Of a stretch of DNA of 64,000 nt, positions 56,853 to 64,000 are shown in pieces. A model generated the notes under the pieces. The model saw nothing but the letters and a program-made list of their open reading frames with translations, searched no databases and was not told the origin of the DNA. Every line of letters begins with the position of its first letter. Position 1 is the first letter of the stretch. The translations under genes and the position numbers were made by a program. The stretch is from positions 2,037,001-2,101,000 of the forward strand of contig NZ_CP045072.1 in the NCBI RefSeq assembly GCF_009301415.1. The letters run 5' to 3'. Source of the stretch: Paracoccus kondratievae (GTDB lineage: Bacteria; Pseudomonadota; Alphaproteobacteria; Rhodobacterales; Rhodobacteraceae).

Positions 56853-57715
56853 GACGCCCTCTTCAATTCACGAAGTGCGTTTTCGACATCCCCGAAAGAA
56901 GGGCGAACATGGTCCGGAGCGGTCTGGCGGCCGACCTCGACACAAAGATTTGTGGCATGCTGATGCAGCCCGGCGACAAGAACCGACTTGATTACATCAT
57001 AGAAGGCCTGTTCCTGTTTGGTCACACTCGCCAGCCGCTGCGCGAAGGGTGCGACGATGCCATAGGCCAAAAACACACCCAGAAAAGTGCCCACCAATGC
57101 ACCCCCGATCATCTTGCCCAGTACCTCGGGTGGCTGGTCGATCGCGCTCATGGTCTTGATCACCCCCAGAACCGCCGCAACGATACCCAGCGCCGGCAGG
57201 GCATCGGCCATACTTTGCAAGGCGTGCGGCGCGTGCATGGTTTCTTCGTTCATCAGGCCGATACGTTGCGAGAGCATTTCTTCGACCTGATAGGGGTCAT
57301 CATAGTTCAGGCTGGCCGAGCGCAGCGTATCAGCAATCAGCGTGACCGCGTGTTCATCCGCAAGAATGCGGGGATAAGCCTGAAATATCGGTGAGGCCTC
57401 GGGGTTCTCGATATGCTCTTCCAGCTCGACCGAGCTGGTGCGGGCGATCCTCAGCAGCTGGAACAGCAGGCACAGCACGTCCCGCAGATCGCCTTCGTGC
57501 CACCGCGAGCCCTTGAGCGAGCGGCCAACGCCGCCAAGCACCTGCTTGATCACCGACGTTTCATTCGACAGCAGGAATGACCCGACCGCCGCCCCGCCAA
57601 TCATCATCATCTCGAAGGGCAGCGAATGCAGGATCACACCCAGCTTGCCACCAGCCATCACATATCCGCCAAAAACCATGGCGAAGGTCACAACAATACC
57701 GATCATGCCGAACAT
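56849..57715 (-). CDS. motA: Flagellar motor stator protein MotA
   Basis: Proton-channel stator subunit, 288 residues with four membrane helices. Two are at the N-terminus (MIGIVVTFAMVFGGYVMAGGKLGVIL) and two are later (MADALPALGIVAAVLGVIKTM, GKMIGGALVGTFLGVFLAYGIVAPFA). The cytoplasmic loop with conserved charges lies between. MotB is not in the window; a MotE-like gene precedes it by 8 bp. Confidence 0.95.
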   Translation of the reverse strand: MFGMIGIVVTFAMVFGGYVMAGGKLGVILHSLPFEMMMIGGAAVGSFLLSNETSVIKQVLGGVGRSLKGSRWHEGDLRDVLCLLFQLLRIARTSSVELEEHIENPEASPIFQAYPRILADEHAVTLIADTLRSASLNYDDPYQVEEMLSQRIGLMNEETMHAPHALQSMADALPALGIVAAVLGVIKTMSAIDQPPEVLGKMIGGALVGTFLGVFLAYGIVAPFAQRLASVTKQEQAFYDVIKSVLVAGLHQHATNLCVEVGRQTAPDHVRPSFGDVENALRELKRAS

Positions 57716-57723
57716 GAACTAAA

Positions 57724-58263
57724 CTACCTTCTGGCTCTGATTGCGCCCATGTATGAAGTCAGGATTGCAGCATGGCCCGGTTCGACCGAGGCCATGATGC
57801 GTGCTCCGGTCTCGGGCTGGACACGGACAAGGATCTGTGCCGCAAAATCCGGCGGCAGGTTGGACAGCACCATCGCTGCCTGTTCGGGCTTCATCTGGTC
57901 ATAGACAGCGATCAGCCGGGAAATATCGTCGCTTTGCGCCCTGTTCTGGCTTTGATCGCTTTGGGCAATCTGCTGTTTGAGCTTGCGCAACTCGATCAGT
58001 TTCTCGGTCAGCTGCTTTTCGGCTGCTGCCAGTTCAGCTTTGCGTCGGTCGATATCTTGCATGTAGCGGTCAATGCGTAACGCGCGTTCACGCAAGGTTT
58101 CGGCCAGCGTCACAGCCTCGGGGACATCTGTGCAACCGGCCATCAGTTTTGCCGGCTCGGCATTGGCGGTGAGGCGGGAAACCCCATCCATCAGCATCGC
58201 CGCCTGTCCAGCTGCAGCCAGCACCATGACACCGCCCAGAAATGAAAGAAGCGGCCTAGACAT
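57724..58263 (-). CDS. MotE-like protein with MgtE-N type domain
   Basis: 179 residues: an N-terminal membrane anchor (LLSFLGGVMVLAAAGQAAML), a coiled coil (RALRIDRYMQDIDRRKAELAAAEKQLTEKLIELRKLKQQI), then IAVYDQMKPEQAAMVLSNLPPDFAAQILVRVQPETGARIM, the MgtE-N/FliG-like helical repeat. This is the layout of MotE, the stator chaperone. The ATG at 58263 is chosen at the membrane helix. It sits just before motA. Confidence 0.8.
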   Translation of the reverse strand: MSRPLLSFLGGVMVLAAAGQAAMLMDGVSRLTANAEPAKLMAGCTDVPEAVTLAETLRERALRIDRYMQDIDRRKAELAAAEKQLTEKLIELRKLKQQIAQSDQSQNRAQSDDISRLIAVYDQMKPEQAAMVLSNLPPDFAAQILVRVQPETGARIMASVEPGHAAILTSYMGAIRARR

Positions 58264-58603
58264 CTGCCACCACCACTTCGCGCCGCCTGCGACGCTGCAG
58301 CCGAGCCTGACGAACCGGATCAGCCTGGGCAAACTTCTGTTGCAGCAGCCAAAAGGCCCGCTCTTCCTTGGCGCGCTCGATCTCGCCGGACAGCGCGCGG
58401 GTGGCGGCGGTGGCCTCGGACTTGGCAAGCAGAATGGATTTTTCCAGCCGGCTGATTTCGCTGGTCATGACGGCTATGGCGCCACCAAGACCGCTTTCCA
58501 GGTCATTCAGCCGCCGCAACCTGCGTGCCAGGGTAAAGCAGAACCCCGACAGGCCAAGACTAAAGACGATCAGGGTCACCTGCAGAAGCTGCGCTATCGT
58601 CAT
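58256..58603 (-). CDS. Membrane-anchored coiled-coil protein in the flagellar operon
   Basis: 115 residues: an N-terminal membrane helix (LLQVTLIVFSLGLSGFCFTLARRLRRL) and a coiled coil with many Ala/Glu/Arg, ending basic (RRRRREVV). It overlaps fliL and the MotE-like gene by 4-8 nt. Not recognised; seems restricted to alphaproteobacterial motility operons, but that is not checked. Confidence 0.6.
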   Translation of the reverse strand: MTIAQLLQVTLIVFSLGLSGFCFTLARRLRRLNDLESGLGGAIAVMTSEISRLEKSILLAKSEATAATRALSGEIERAKEERAFWLLQQKFAQADPVRQARLQRRRRREVVVADV

Positions 58604-59082
58604 TGGATCCTGAACTCCGTAATGAGGACATCGGTGATCGCCTCCTTGCCGAGGACAAAAACGGCCCGGGTCGCCAGTTCGTCCCGGACGATGTCCAGAA
58701 TGCCGCGTTTCTCAAAAGCGGTACTGTCGATATCGGCGAGGAAGCTGTTGAAACTGTCGAGAAGCCTCGGAATCAGATGCTCGACCTCGGTCCGGTGGGA
58801 CTGATCAGTCTCAATTTTGACCGTCATCACAAGTGTGCGCACTTGCGGCCCGGCAAGGGTCAGCACGATCTGGGGGATGTCGACGAATTCCTCGATCCGG
58901 GCTGTGCTGATCGGCACTTCTTTCTTACCGCTCGCGACCAGCGATAACGGCGACCAAAAGCCCAGATAGGTCGAGGCAAAGCCAGCCCCACCCAGTACAA
59001 CTGCCAATCCCAGCGGCAGCAACAGGCGGCCGATCCCCCCGGCAGGTTTTTCATCCGCATTGATGTCAGCGGCATCGGCCAT
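58600..59082 (-). CDS. fliL: Flagellar basal-body protein FliL
   Basis: Stator-associated membrane protein, 160 residues: cytoplasmic tail, one membrane helix (LLLPLGLAVVLGGAGFASTYLGF), then a periplasmic stomatin-like domain (FVDIPQIVLTLAGPQVRTLVMTVKIE). First gene of the minus-strand flagellar operon. Confidence 0.9.
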   Translation of the reverse strand: MADAADINADEKPAGGIGRLLLPLGLAVVLGGAGFASTYLGFWSPLSLVASGKKEVPISTARIEEFVDIPQIVLTLAGPQVRTLVMTVKIETDQSHRTEVEHLIPRLLDSFNSFLADIDSTAFEKRGILDIVRDELATRAVFVLGKEAITDVLITEFRIQ

Positions 59083-59124
59083 GGTGATTCTCCATCCGTT
59101 CCCGGTCTGGATACCATCGGCGGG

Positions 59125-59139
59125 CTAACCAATTCTTAA
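59125..59139. promoter_or_regulatory. CtrA-like site between divergent flagellar operons
   Basis: CTAA-N7-TTAA differs by one base from the alphaproteobacterial CtrA consensus TTAA-N7-TTAA. It lies 43 bp before fliL and 58-66 bp before fliF. CtrA controls flagellar genes in Rhodobacterales. Confidence 0.45.
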
Positions 59140-59196
59140 GCGCCCCCATGCCATGAAAACCGCAGCAGGAACGAAAGCGATTCGAAAGGGGTGGCT

Positions 59197-60756
59197 GTGC
59201 AAAAGCTGCAGGACTACTGGCGCGAGCGAAGTGCAAGGCAGCGGGCCGTTCTGGCCGCAGCCTTTCTTTTCACTTTCACCGCAATTGTCGGCCTGTCCTG
59301 GCTGGCCAGTCGTCCGGGCATGGCGCTGCTTTATTCAGGGCTGGACCCCCAGCAATCGGGTGCCGTCATGGCAGCAGTCGAGAAATCCGGTGTGTCTTAC
59401 GAGATTCGCGGCGATTCCATCTGGGTCGAAGAAAGCCGTCGGGATCAGTTGCGCATGGCGCTGGCAGGCGAAGGGCTGCCCTCAGCCGGGGGCTCGGGAT
59501 ACGAGATTCTGGACGGTATGTCGGGTTTCGGCACCACTTCGCAAATGTTCGATGCCGCCTATTGGCGCGCAAAAGAGGGCGAGTTGGCCCGCACCATTCT
59601 GGCCCTGCCAAATGTCCGGTCGGCCCGTGTGCATCTGGCTGTGCCTCAAGGTCGCGGCTACCGCCGCGAAGCCGAGGCAACTGCATCAGTCACGCTGACC
59701 ACCGATGGTGCGCCCATAACCCGAAATCAGGCTAAAGCACTGAAGTTTCTAGTGTCATCCGGCGTTCCCGGACTGGCTGCGGATCAAGTTTCTGTCATCG
59801 ACAGTGAACACGGCGTGGTCTCTCCGGGCGAAGACTTCAGTGGGGACGAACGCGAAACCGAGATGAAGCGCAATGTCGAACGTATCCTCGCCGCGCATGT
59901 CGGTCCGGGCAATGCGATTGTCGAACTGAATCTGGATGTCATCAAGGAATCCGAACTTCTGACCGAACAGAGATTCGATCCGCAGGAACGGGCGCTGATC
60001 TCGCAGGAAAGCGAAGAAAGCGCCGATCAAAGCTCAAACTCGCAGCAGGGTGCGGTAACAGCGGCATCGAACCTGCCGCAGGGGCAGGATAGCTCGGGCG
60101 ATGAGAATCGCTCATCACGCTCGGAATCCCGGCAGAGGTCGAATTTCGAGGTCAGCAAGATCACGCGTGAGGTGTCGCGCCAGCCGGGGGCTACCCGCCG
60201 CCTGACCGTTGCGGTACTGGTCAACGGGGTCGCCCGGACCAGTGCCAATGGCGAAAGCACCCTCGTTCCCCGGGACGAGACCGAGCTGCAGGCGCTGCGC
60301 GAACTCGTCGCCTCGACCGTTGGCTTTGACGAAGGTCGGGGCGATGCGATCACCGTGAAATCGCTGCCATTCGCCTCGCTCTCCGACGTCGGCACGCTTG
60401 CCAAAGCCGGCGGGCTGCTGTCCAGGCTGGACCTGAACGGCCTGATCCGCGTCGCCCTTATTGGCTTTTTTGCGCTGGCATTGGCCGCTTTCCTGCTGCG
60501 CCCTTTGCTGCGCGCCAAGTCCGCAGCCAATCAGGCTCTGCCTGCATTGGACCGCTCTGAGCCGCTGCCAGCCTTGGCAACAAATACTCCGGATCAGCAG
60601 ACTATCCCCGAGGTGGTCCCCGAGATCGACTTTACCCCCTCAGATACGGGCAGCGCCGATCCGGTCGGGCGTCTGAAAGAACTTATGAAATCGCGTAAGG
60701 ATGAAAGCCTTCAGATTCTCTCGGGCTGGATCGAAAAGCATGAGGATGTCTCATGA
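59197..60756 (+). CDS. fliF: Flagellar MS-ring protein FliF
   Basis: About 519 residues forming the MS ring in the inner membrane. Two membrane helices (AVLAAAFLFTFTAIVGLSWLAS near the N-terminus and VALIGFFALALAAFLLRPLL near residue 425) flank a periplasmic YscJ/FliF domain (ALLYSGLDPQQSGAVMAAVEKSGVSYEI). A GTG at 59191 immediately follows AAAGGG; the GTG at 59197 has better spacing and is chosen. Its end overlaps fliH. Confidence 0.93.
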   Translation: MQKLQDYWRERSARQRAVLAAAFLFTFTAIVGLSWLASRPGMALLYSGLDPQQSGAVMAAVEKSGVSYEIRGDSIWVEESRRDQLRMALAGEGLPSAGGSGYEILDGMSGFGTTSQMFDAAYWRAKEGELARTILALPNVRSARVHLAVPQGRGYRREAEATASVTLTTDGAPITRNQAKALKFLVSSGVPGLAADQVSVIDSEHGVVSPGEDFSGDERETEMKRNVERILAAHVGPGNAIVELNLDVIKESELLTEQRFDPQERALISQESEESADQSSNSQQGAVTAASNLPQGQDSSGDENRSSRSESRQRSNFEVSKITREVSRQPGATRRLTVAVLVNGVARTSANGESTLVPRDETELQALRELVASTVGFDEGRGDAITVKSLPFASLSDVGTLAKAGGLLSRLDLNGLIRVALIGFFALALAAFLLRPLLRAKSAANQALPALDRSEPLPALATNTPDQQTIPEVVPEIDFTPSDTGSADPVGRLKELMKSRKDESLQILSGWIEKHEDVS

Positions 60757-61310
60757 ACCCGACAGCACTTCGTCTGGAATCATTTACCTCATCCCCCCCT
60801 GCCGCGCAGGCAGCCATCACCATAGCCGAGGAAGAGGCATTTCAGAACGGCTATGAAAAAGGCTTTGCCGAGGGCCGCGAGCTAAGCCTGGATGCGCTGA
60901 CCTCCGCCCTGACCACGCTGCACCGGGACCTGTTAACCGCCCATAAGCGTGAGTCAGAGTTGCGGCGTGACCTACAGACCGCCCTGACACCAGTGTTGCA
61001 AGCCATCGTAGACCTGCTCGCACCACGATCAGAACAAGAACGGCTGTGCCACGCGCTGACGGCGGAAATTGGACAGATCATCAAACATACCCCGGGGCAA
61101 ATCATCACCATACGCTGTCCAGAGGACCTGCAGCCCGATCTGGCCGACTGCCTTGAGCGGGCAGGTATCCTGGACGCACGGATCGAGGCCGCAGACACAG
61201 GACAAAGCATAGTCGAACTGACTGCTGCTCAGGGCCAGATCATCTTTGATCCCGCAAGCGCCATCGCGGGACTCAAGTCCATTATCAACGACATTGGAGC
61301 AAGGGACTGA
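60753..61310 (+). CDS. FliH-like flagellar protein
   Basis: 185 residues, with AFQNGYEKGFAEGRELSLDALTSAL (a glycine-repeat helix of GxxxG type, typical of FliH) and a C-terminal globular part (IITIRCPEDLQPDLADCLERAGI, FDPASAIAGLKSII). Located between fliF and fliN, where fliH normally lies. FliH is the negative regulator of the FliI ATPase. Name based on layout and context. Confidence 0.65.
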   Translation: MNPTALRLESFTSSPPAAQAAITIAEEEAFQNGYEKGFAEGRELSLDALTSALTTLHRDLLTAHKRESELRRDLQTALTPVLQAIVDLLAPRSEQERLCHALTAEIGQIIKHTPGQIITIRCPEDLQPDLADCLERAGILDARIEAADTGQSIVELTAAQGQIIFDPASAIAGLKSIINDIGARD

Positions 61311-61312
61311 CC

Positions 61313-61570
61313 ATGAACGATCTTGCAGGGCTGATCGCGACCGATCAGATTCAGGTAGAAATCACCATCCGACTAGGCAGCACGCGACTGACTGTAGCTG
61401 AGCTGTCGCGTCTGCGACCTGACGATATCGTTCCCCTGGACCGCGACATGTCCGACGGGGTCGATATCTGTGTAGGTGACAAGATCATCGCTCATGGAGA
61501 GTTGGTGGCCGGTCAGGATACCGACAACCGCCTTTGCGTCCGCATTCTAGCTCCGGCCAATGCATCGTGA
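61313..61570 (+). CDS. fliN: FliN-type flagellar switch protein
   Basis: 85 residues that form one SpoA (FliN/FliM C-terminal) domain: VEITIRLGSTRLTVAELSRLRPDDIVPLDRDMSDGVDICVGDKIIAHGELV. It contributes to the C-ring. Its stop overlaps the fliP GTG by 4 nt. Confidence 0.9.
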   Translation: MNDLAGLIATDQIQVEITIRLGSTRLTVAELSRLRPDDIVPLDRDMSDGVDICVGDKIIAHGELVAGQDTDNRLCVRILAPANAS

Positions 61571-62295
61571 TCCGCTGGACTAGCATCTTCGCTGCCCTGG
61601 TCCTGCCCGTCGCAGCGGCAGCGCAAGATCTGTCGCCGCTTACCGACGCCGCCGGACTGAATACGGCTACCGGTGGCGTCGGACGCCATGCGATCACCCT
61701 GCTGGCGGTGATGACGGCCCTATCTTTGGCACCTGGCATTGCCATCATGGTGACCTGCTTTCCGTTTATCGTGACGGTGCTGTCAATCCTGCGCCAGTCA
61801 CTGGGGCTACAGCAATCTCCACCGAATATGCTGATCGTCAGCCTGGCGATGTTCCTGACCTGGTTTGTGATGAACCCGGTGCTGACCGAAGCATGGGAGG
61901 TCGCCGGCGCCCCATTACGCGACGGCCAGATCAACATCGAACAGGCGTTCGAACGCGGCATCATTCCGTTTCGCGGCTTTATGGAGCATCGGACCGACCC
62001 CGGAATGCTTGCAACGCTGGCAGAGGTTGCGCCTGACCCGCAAGCTGCGCCAGATCGTCTGTCGGTCCTGATCCCCGCCTTCATGCTTAGCGAGATTCAG
62101 CGCGCCTTCGAGATTGGCTTCCTGATCGCCTTGCCTTTCCTCATTATCGATCTGGTGGTTTCGGCCGTGCTGATGTCGATGGGCATGATGATGGTGCCGC
62201 CGGTGGTTGTTGCGCTGCCCTTCAAGCTGGCGTTCTTTGTCGTCGTGAACGGCTGGGGCATGATCGCAGCCGCGTTGGTGCGCAGCTATCAATAG
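61567..62295 (+). CDS. fliP: Flagellar export protein FliP
   Basis: 242 residues, GTG start overlapping fliN (GTGA). A signal peptide (FAALVLPVAAAAQD) leads into the FliP core with LAPGIAIMVTCFPFIVTVLSILRQSLG, QSPPNMLIVSLAMFLTWFVMNPV and MLSEIQRAFEIGFLIALPFLIIDLVVSAVLMSMGMMMVPP, the family signature. It forms the export gate with FliQ and FliR. Confidence 0.95.
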   Translation: MIRWTSIFAALVLPVAAAAQDLSPLTDAAGLNTATGGVGRHAITLLAVMTALSLAPGIAIMVTCFPFIVTVLSILRQSLGLQQSPPNMLIVSLAMFLTWFVMNPVLTEAWEVAGAPLRDGQINIEQAFERGIIPFRGFMEHRTDPGMLATLAEVAPDPQAAPDRLSVLIPAFMLSEIQRAFEIGFLIALPFLIIDLVVSAVLMSMGMMMVPPVVVALPFKLAFFVVVNGWGMIAAALVRSYQ

Positions 62296-62460
62296 GACCA
62301 CTATGTGACGCAGCGATTATCGTCGGGAGAGCGCAATTGCGGATCAACCTAACCAATCAGGACTACGCTATGGCTGCTTCTCCGTAAGGTCATTTCATTC
62401 TGGGGCTTTTCACCACCTCAGGTTTTAGGCACCAATTCAGAAACTAGCGACGGGACAGTC

Positions 62461-63525
62461 ATGCCGAACCGGGCCATACCGATCTTTGCGCTGCTGCTTC
62501 TCGCCGGGCCGGGCTGGGCCCAGGCGCCACTGCGGGTCGAATTCGTTCAGGTTGAACGAACCGAACTGACCTTTGACGCAGCCCTCACTGGCACCATCCA
62601 CGCAAGCGACAGCGTCGATATTGGCTTCAGGCTGGGCGGGCGCGTGACCGAGGTGCTGGTGCATGAAGGCGACCATGTCATCAAGGGACAGGCGCTCGCG
62701 CGAACCGACCCCTTGCAACAGGAACAGGCACTGCGCGTCGCACAGGCGGCCGTAGCTTCTGCCGAGGCAACCGAGGCGCAGGCCCGCCAGGCGCTGGAAA
62801 GGGCCGAGGCGATGCTCAGCCGCGGGGTCGGCACACTTGCCGGACGTGATGCGGCCAGTCAGGCCCTGTCAGCAGCAAGCGGCGGGCTGGAGCAGGCCCG
62901 CGCCGCTCTTGGTCAGGCTAAACGCGCGCTTGAGGATACGGTGATATATGCCCCGGCCGATGCCATCGTGACCGCGCGACAGGCCGAACCGGGACAGATC
63001 GCCGGAACGGCCCAGCCGGTGATCTCACTGGCTTCCGAAACCGGCAGAGAGGCCGTATTTCAGGCACCTGATACCCCCTTGCTGCGCGATGCGATCGGCG
63101 CACCTGTCACCCTGTATGGCATCGACCTTCCTGACCTGCGCATGACGGCAAAGGTCAGCGAAATTGCTCCGCTGGTCGATCCGACCACCGGCTCAGTCAC
63201 CGTGCGGGCCGAAATCGATGATGCACCGGCCAATGTCGCGCTGCTGGGCGCTGCAGTTCGGGGCGCAGTGCACTATCCGGCTGGCACCGGCATTGCCGTG
63301 CCCTGGACCGCTCTGACCGCTGCCGATGGCAGCCCCGCAGTATGGCTGGTGGGCGATGATAATCGGGTCTCTTTGACCCCGGTTCAAATCGAGCGTTTCG
63401 CTAATGGTATCATCATCCTCAGCGGCGGGGTCGAGCCGGGACAGACCGTGGTCGGTGCCGGCTCGCAAATCCTCTATCCCGGGCGAGAGGTCGCCGATGC
63501 ATCTGTTACGGAGCAGTCGGAATGA
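62461..63525 (+). CDS. RND efflux periplasmic adaptor
   Basis: 354 residues: signal peptide (RAIPIFALLLLAGPGWAQ), a lipoyl-like half (RLGGRVTEVLVHEGDHVIKGQALARTDP), a helical hairpin (QALERAEAMLSRGVGTLAGRDAASQAL), then IYAPADAIVTARQAEPGQI, the MFP signature. It links an inner-membrane RND pump to an outer-membrane channel. Stop overlaps the next adaptor start (ATGA). Substrate unknown. Confidence 0.88.
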   Translation: MPNRAIPIFALLLLAGPGWAQAPLRVEFVQVERTELTFDAALTGTIHASDSVDIGFRLGGRVTEVLVHEGDHVIKGQALARTDPLQQEQALRVAQAAVASAEATEAQARQALERAEAMLSRGVGTLAGRDAASQALSAASGGLEQARAALGQAKRALEDTVIYAPADAIVTARQAEPGQIAGTAQPVISLASETGREAVFQAPDTPLLRDAIGAPVTLYGIDLPDLRMTAKVSEIAPLVDPTTGSVTVRAEIDDAPANVALLGAAVRGAVHYPAGTGIAVPWTALTAADGSPAVWLVGDDNRVSLTPVQIERFANGIIILSGGVEPGQTVVGAGSQILYPGREVADASVTEQSE

Positions 63526-64000
63526 TGCCAAGAACCCTGATCCCGATGCTTTTGGCATTTGCCGTACTGGCCGGAGAAGTGGCCGCTTTTTCCCTGCCCT
63601 GGCAGAAAACGCAACTCCAGCCCGATACTGCGCCCCGCCCGGTGGCAAGCATTCTTGTCAGCGATGACGAAGGCTCCGGCCATTCGGTCCCCGGGGTCAT
63701 CACCGCCCGGATCGAGGTGATGCTGGGCTTTCAGACGCTTGGCCGGGTGACGGCGCGCAATGTTGATATCGGCGATATTGTTAAGCAGGGGCAAGTGCTG
63801 GCCACGCTTGATCCTGACGACCTTCAGGGGGATGTCCGGGCCGCCGAAGCCGCCGCCGAAGCCGCCGAGGTCGAGTTGAGCACCGCCTTGGCCACAGCCG
63901 AGCGGACACGGGCGCTGGCGCAACGCAATGTCGCCACGGCCGCGCAGCTTGAACAGGCCGAGCGTGCACTTGCCACGGCCCAGGCGGCCCGGCAACAGAC
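63522..64000 (+). CDS. Second RND efflux adaptor, 3' end outside window
   Basis: Starts MMPRTLIPMLLAFAVLAGEVAAFS, a signal peptide, then SVPGVITARIEVMLGFQTLGRVTARNVDIGDIVKQGQVLATLDPDDL, the adaptor's lipoyl-like domain, and the first helix of the hairpin. It continues past the window. Two adaptors in tandem before an RND pump are common where they form a hetero-oligomer. Confidence 0.85.
   Translation, partial: MMPRTLIPMLLAFAVLAGEVAAFSLPWQKTQLQPDTAPRPVASILVSDDEGSGHSVPGVITARIEVMLGFQTLGRVTARNVDIGDIVKQGQVLATLDPDDLQGDVRAAEAAAEAAEVELSTALATAERTRALAQRNVATAAQLEQAERALATAQAARQQ

Overview
The window looks like the chromosome of a Paracoccus-type alphaproteobacterium (Rhodobacterales). It is GC-rich, with tightly packed genes and many ATGA/GTGA start-stop overlaps. 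The clearest taxonomic marker is cytochrome c1, which carries a long Ala/Glu/Pro-rich segment between its signal peptide and its haem motif, as known for Paracoccus cytochrome c1. The organism assignment is inference; the gene calls rest on visible motifs.

Layout. 1-14.3 kb: housekeeping and small metabolic genes (CbiX-like chelatase, valS, a GST/YceI/VOC/DUF1428 group opposite an HxlR regulator, peroxiredoxin, FAD-dependent reductase, rsmD, AsnC regulator with a type III PLP decarboxylase, a DUF2235 protein, metF with a metR-like regulator). 14.7-18.6 kb: a four-gene Mla/MCE lipid-transport operon. 18.6-31 kb: uvrC, a coupled sppA/36-residue peptide/SDR trio, ribokinase, the cytochrome bc1 operon petABC, radC, dnaJ and dnaK. 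31.2-42.4 kb: surface polysaccharide genes (export permease, cysQ, kdsB, five glycosyltransferase-type genes, galU, galE, a double sulfotransferase). cysQ clears the PAP that sulfotransferases make, so this block may build a sulfated glycan.

42.4-50.5 kb is a decayed accessory island. It holds IS5-, IS427- and IS3-type transposase remnants, one apparently complete IS with a -1 frameshift, a broken tyrosine integrase ending at tRNA-Cys, a decayed phage-type gene, and the wreck of a type I-C CRISPR-Cas locus. Seven complete repeats and seven spacers remain. The eighth repeat is cut and joined directly to a cas3 gene that stops just after Walker A, so the other cas genes and the leader are missing. 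The 5' end of cas3 and a divergent zinc-ribbon membrane protein gene occur twice, as an inverted repeat of about 0.85 kb flanking roughly 3.6 kb.

50.5-64 kb: a TetR regulator whose start codon lies inside the IS end, two tandem I78-type inhibitor lipoproteins, a flagellar cluster transcribed in both directions from a promoter region with a CtrA-like site (fliL, two small genes, motA, flhA, fliR, flhB, fliJ-like on minus; fliF, fliH, fliN, fliP on plus), and two tandem RND efflux adaptors, the last cut by the window edge.
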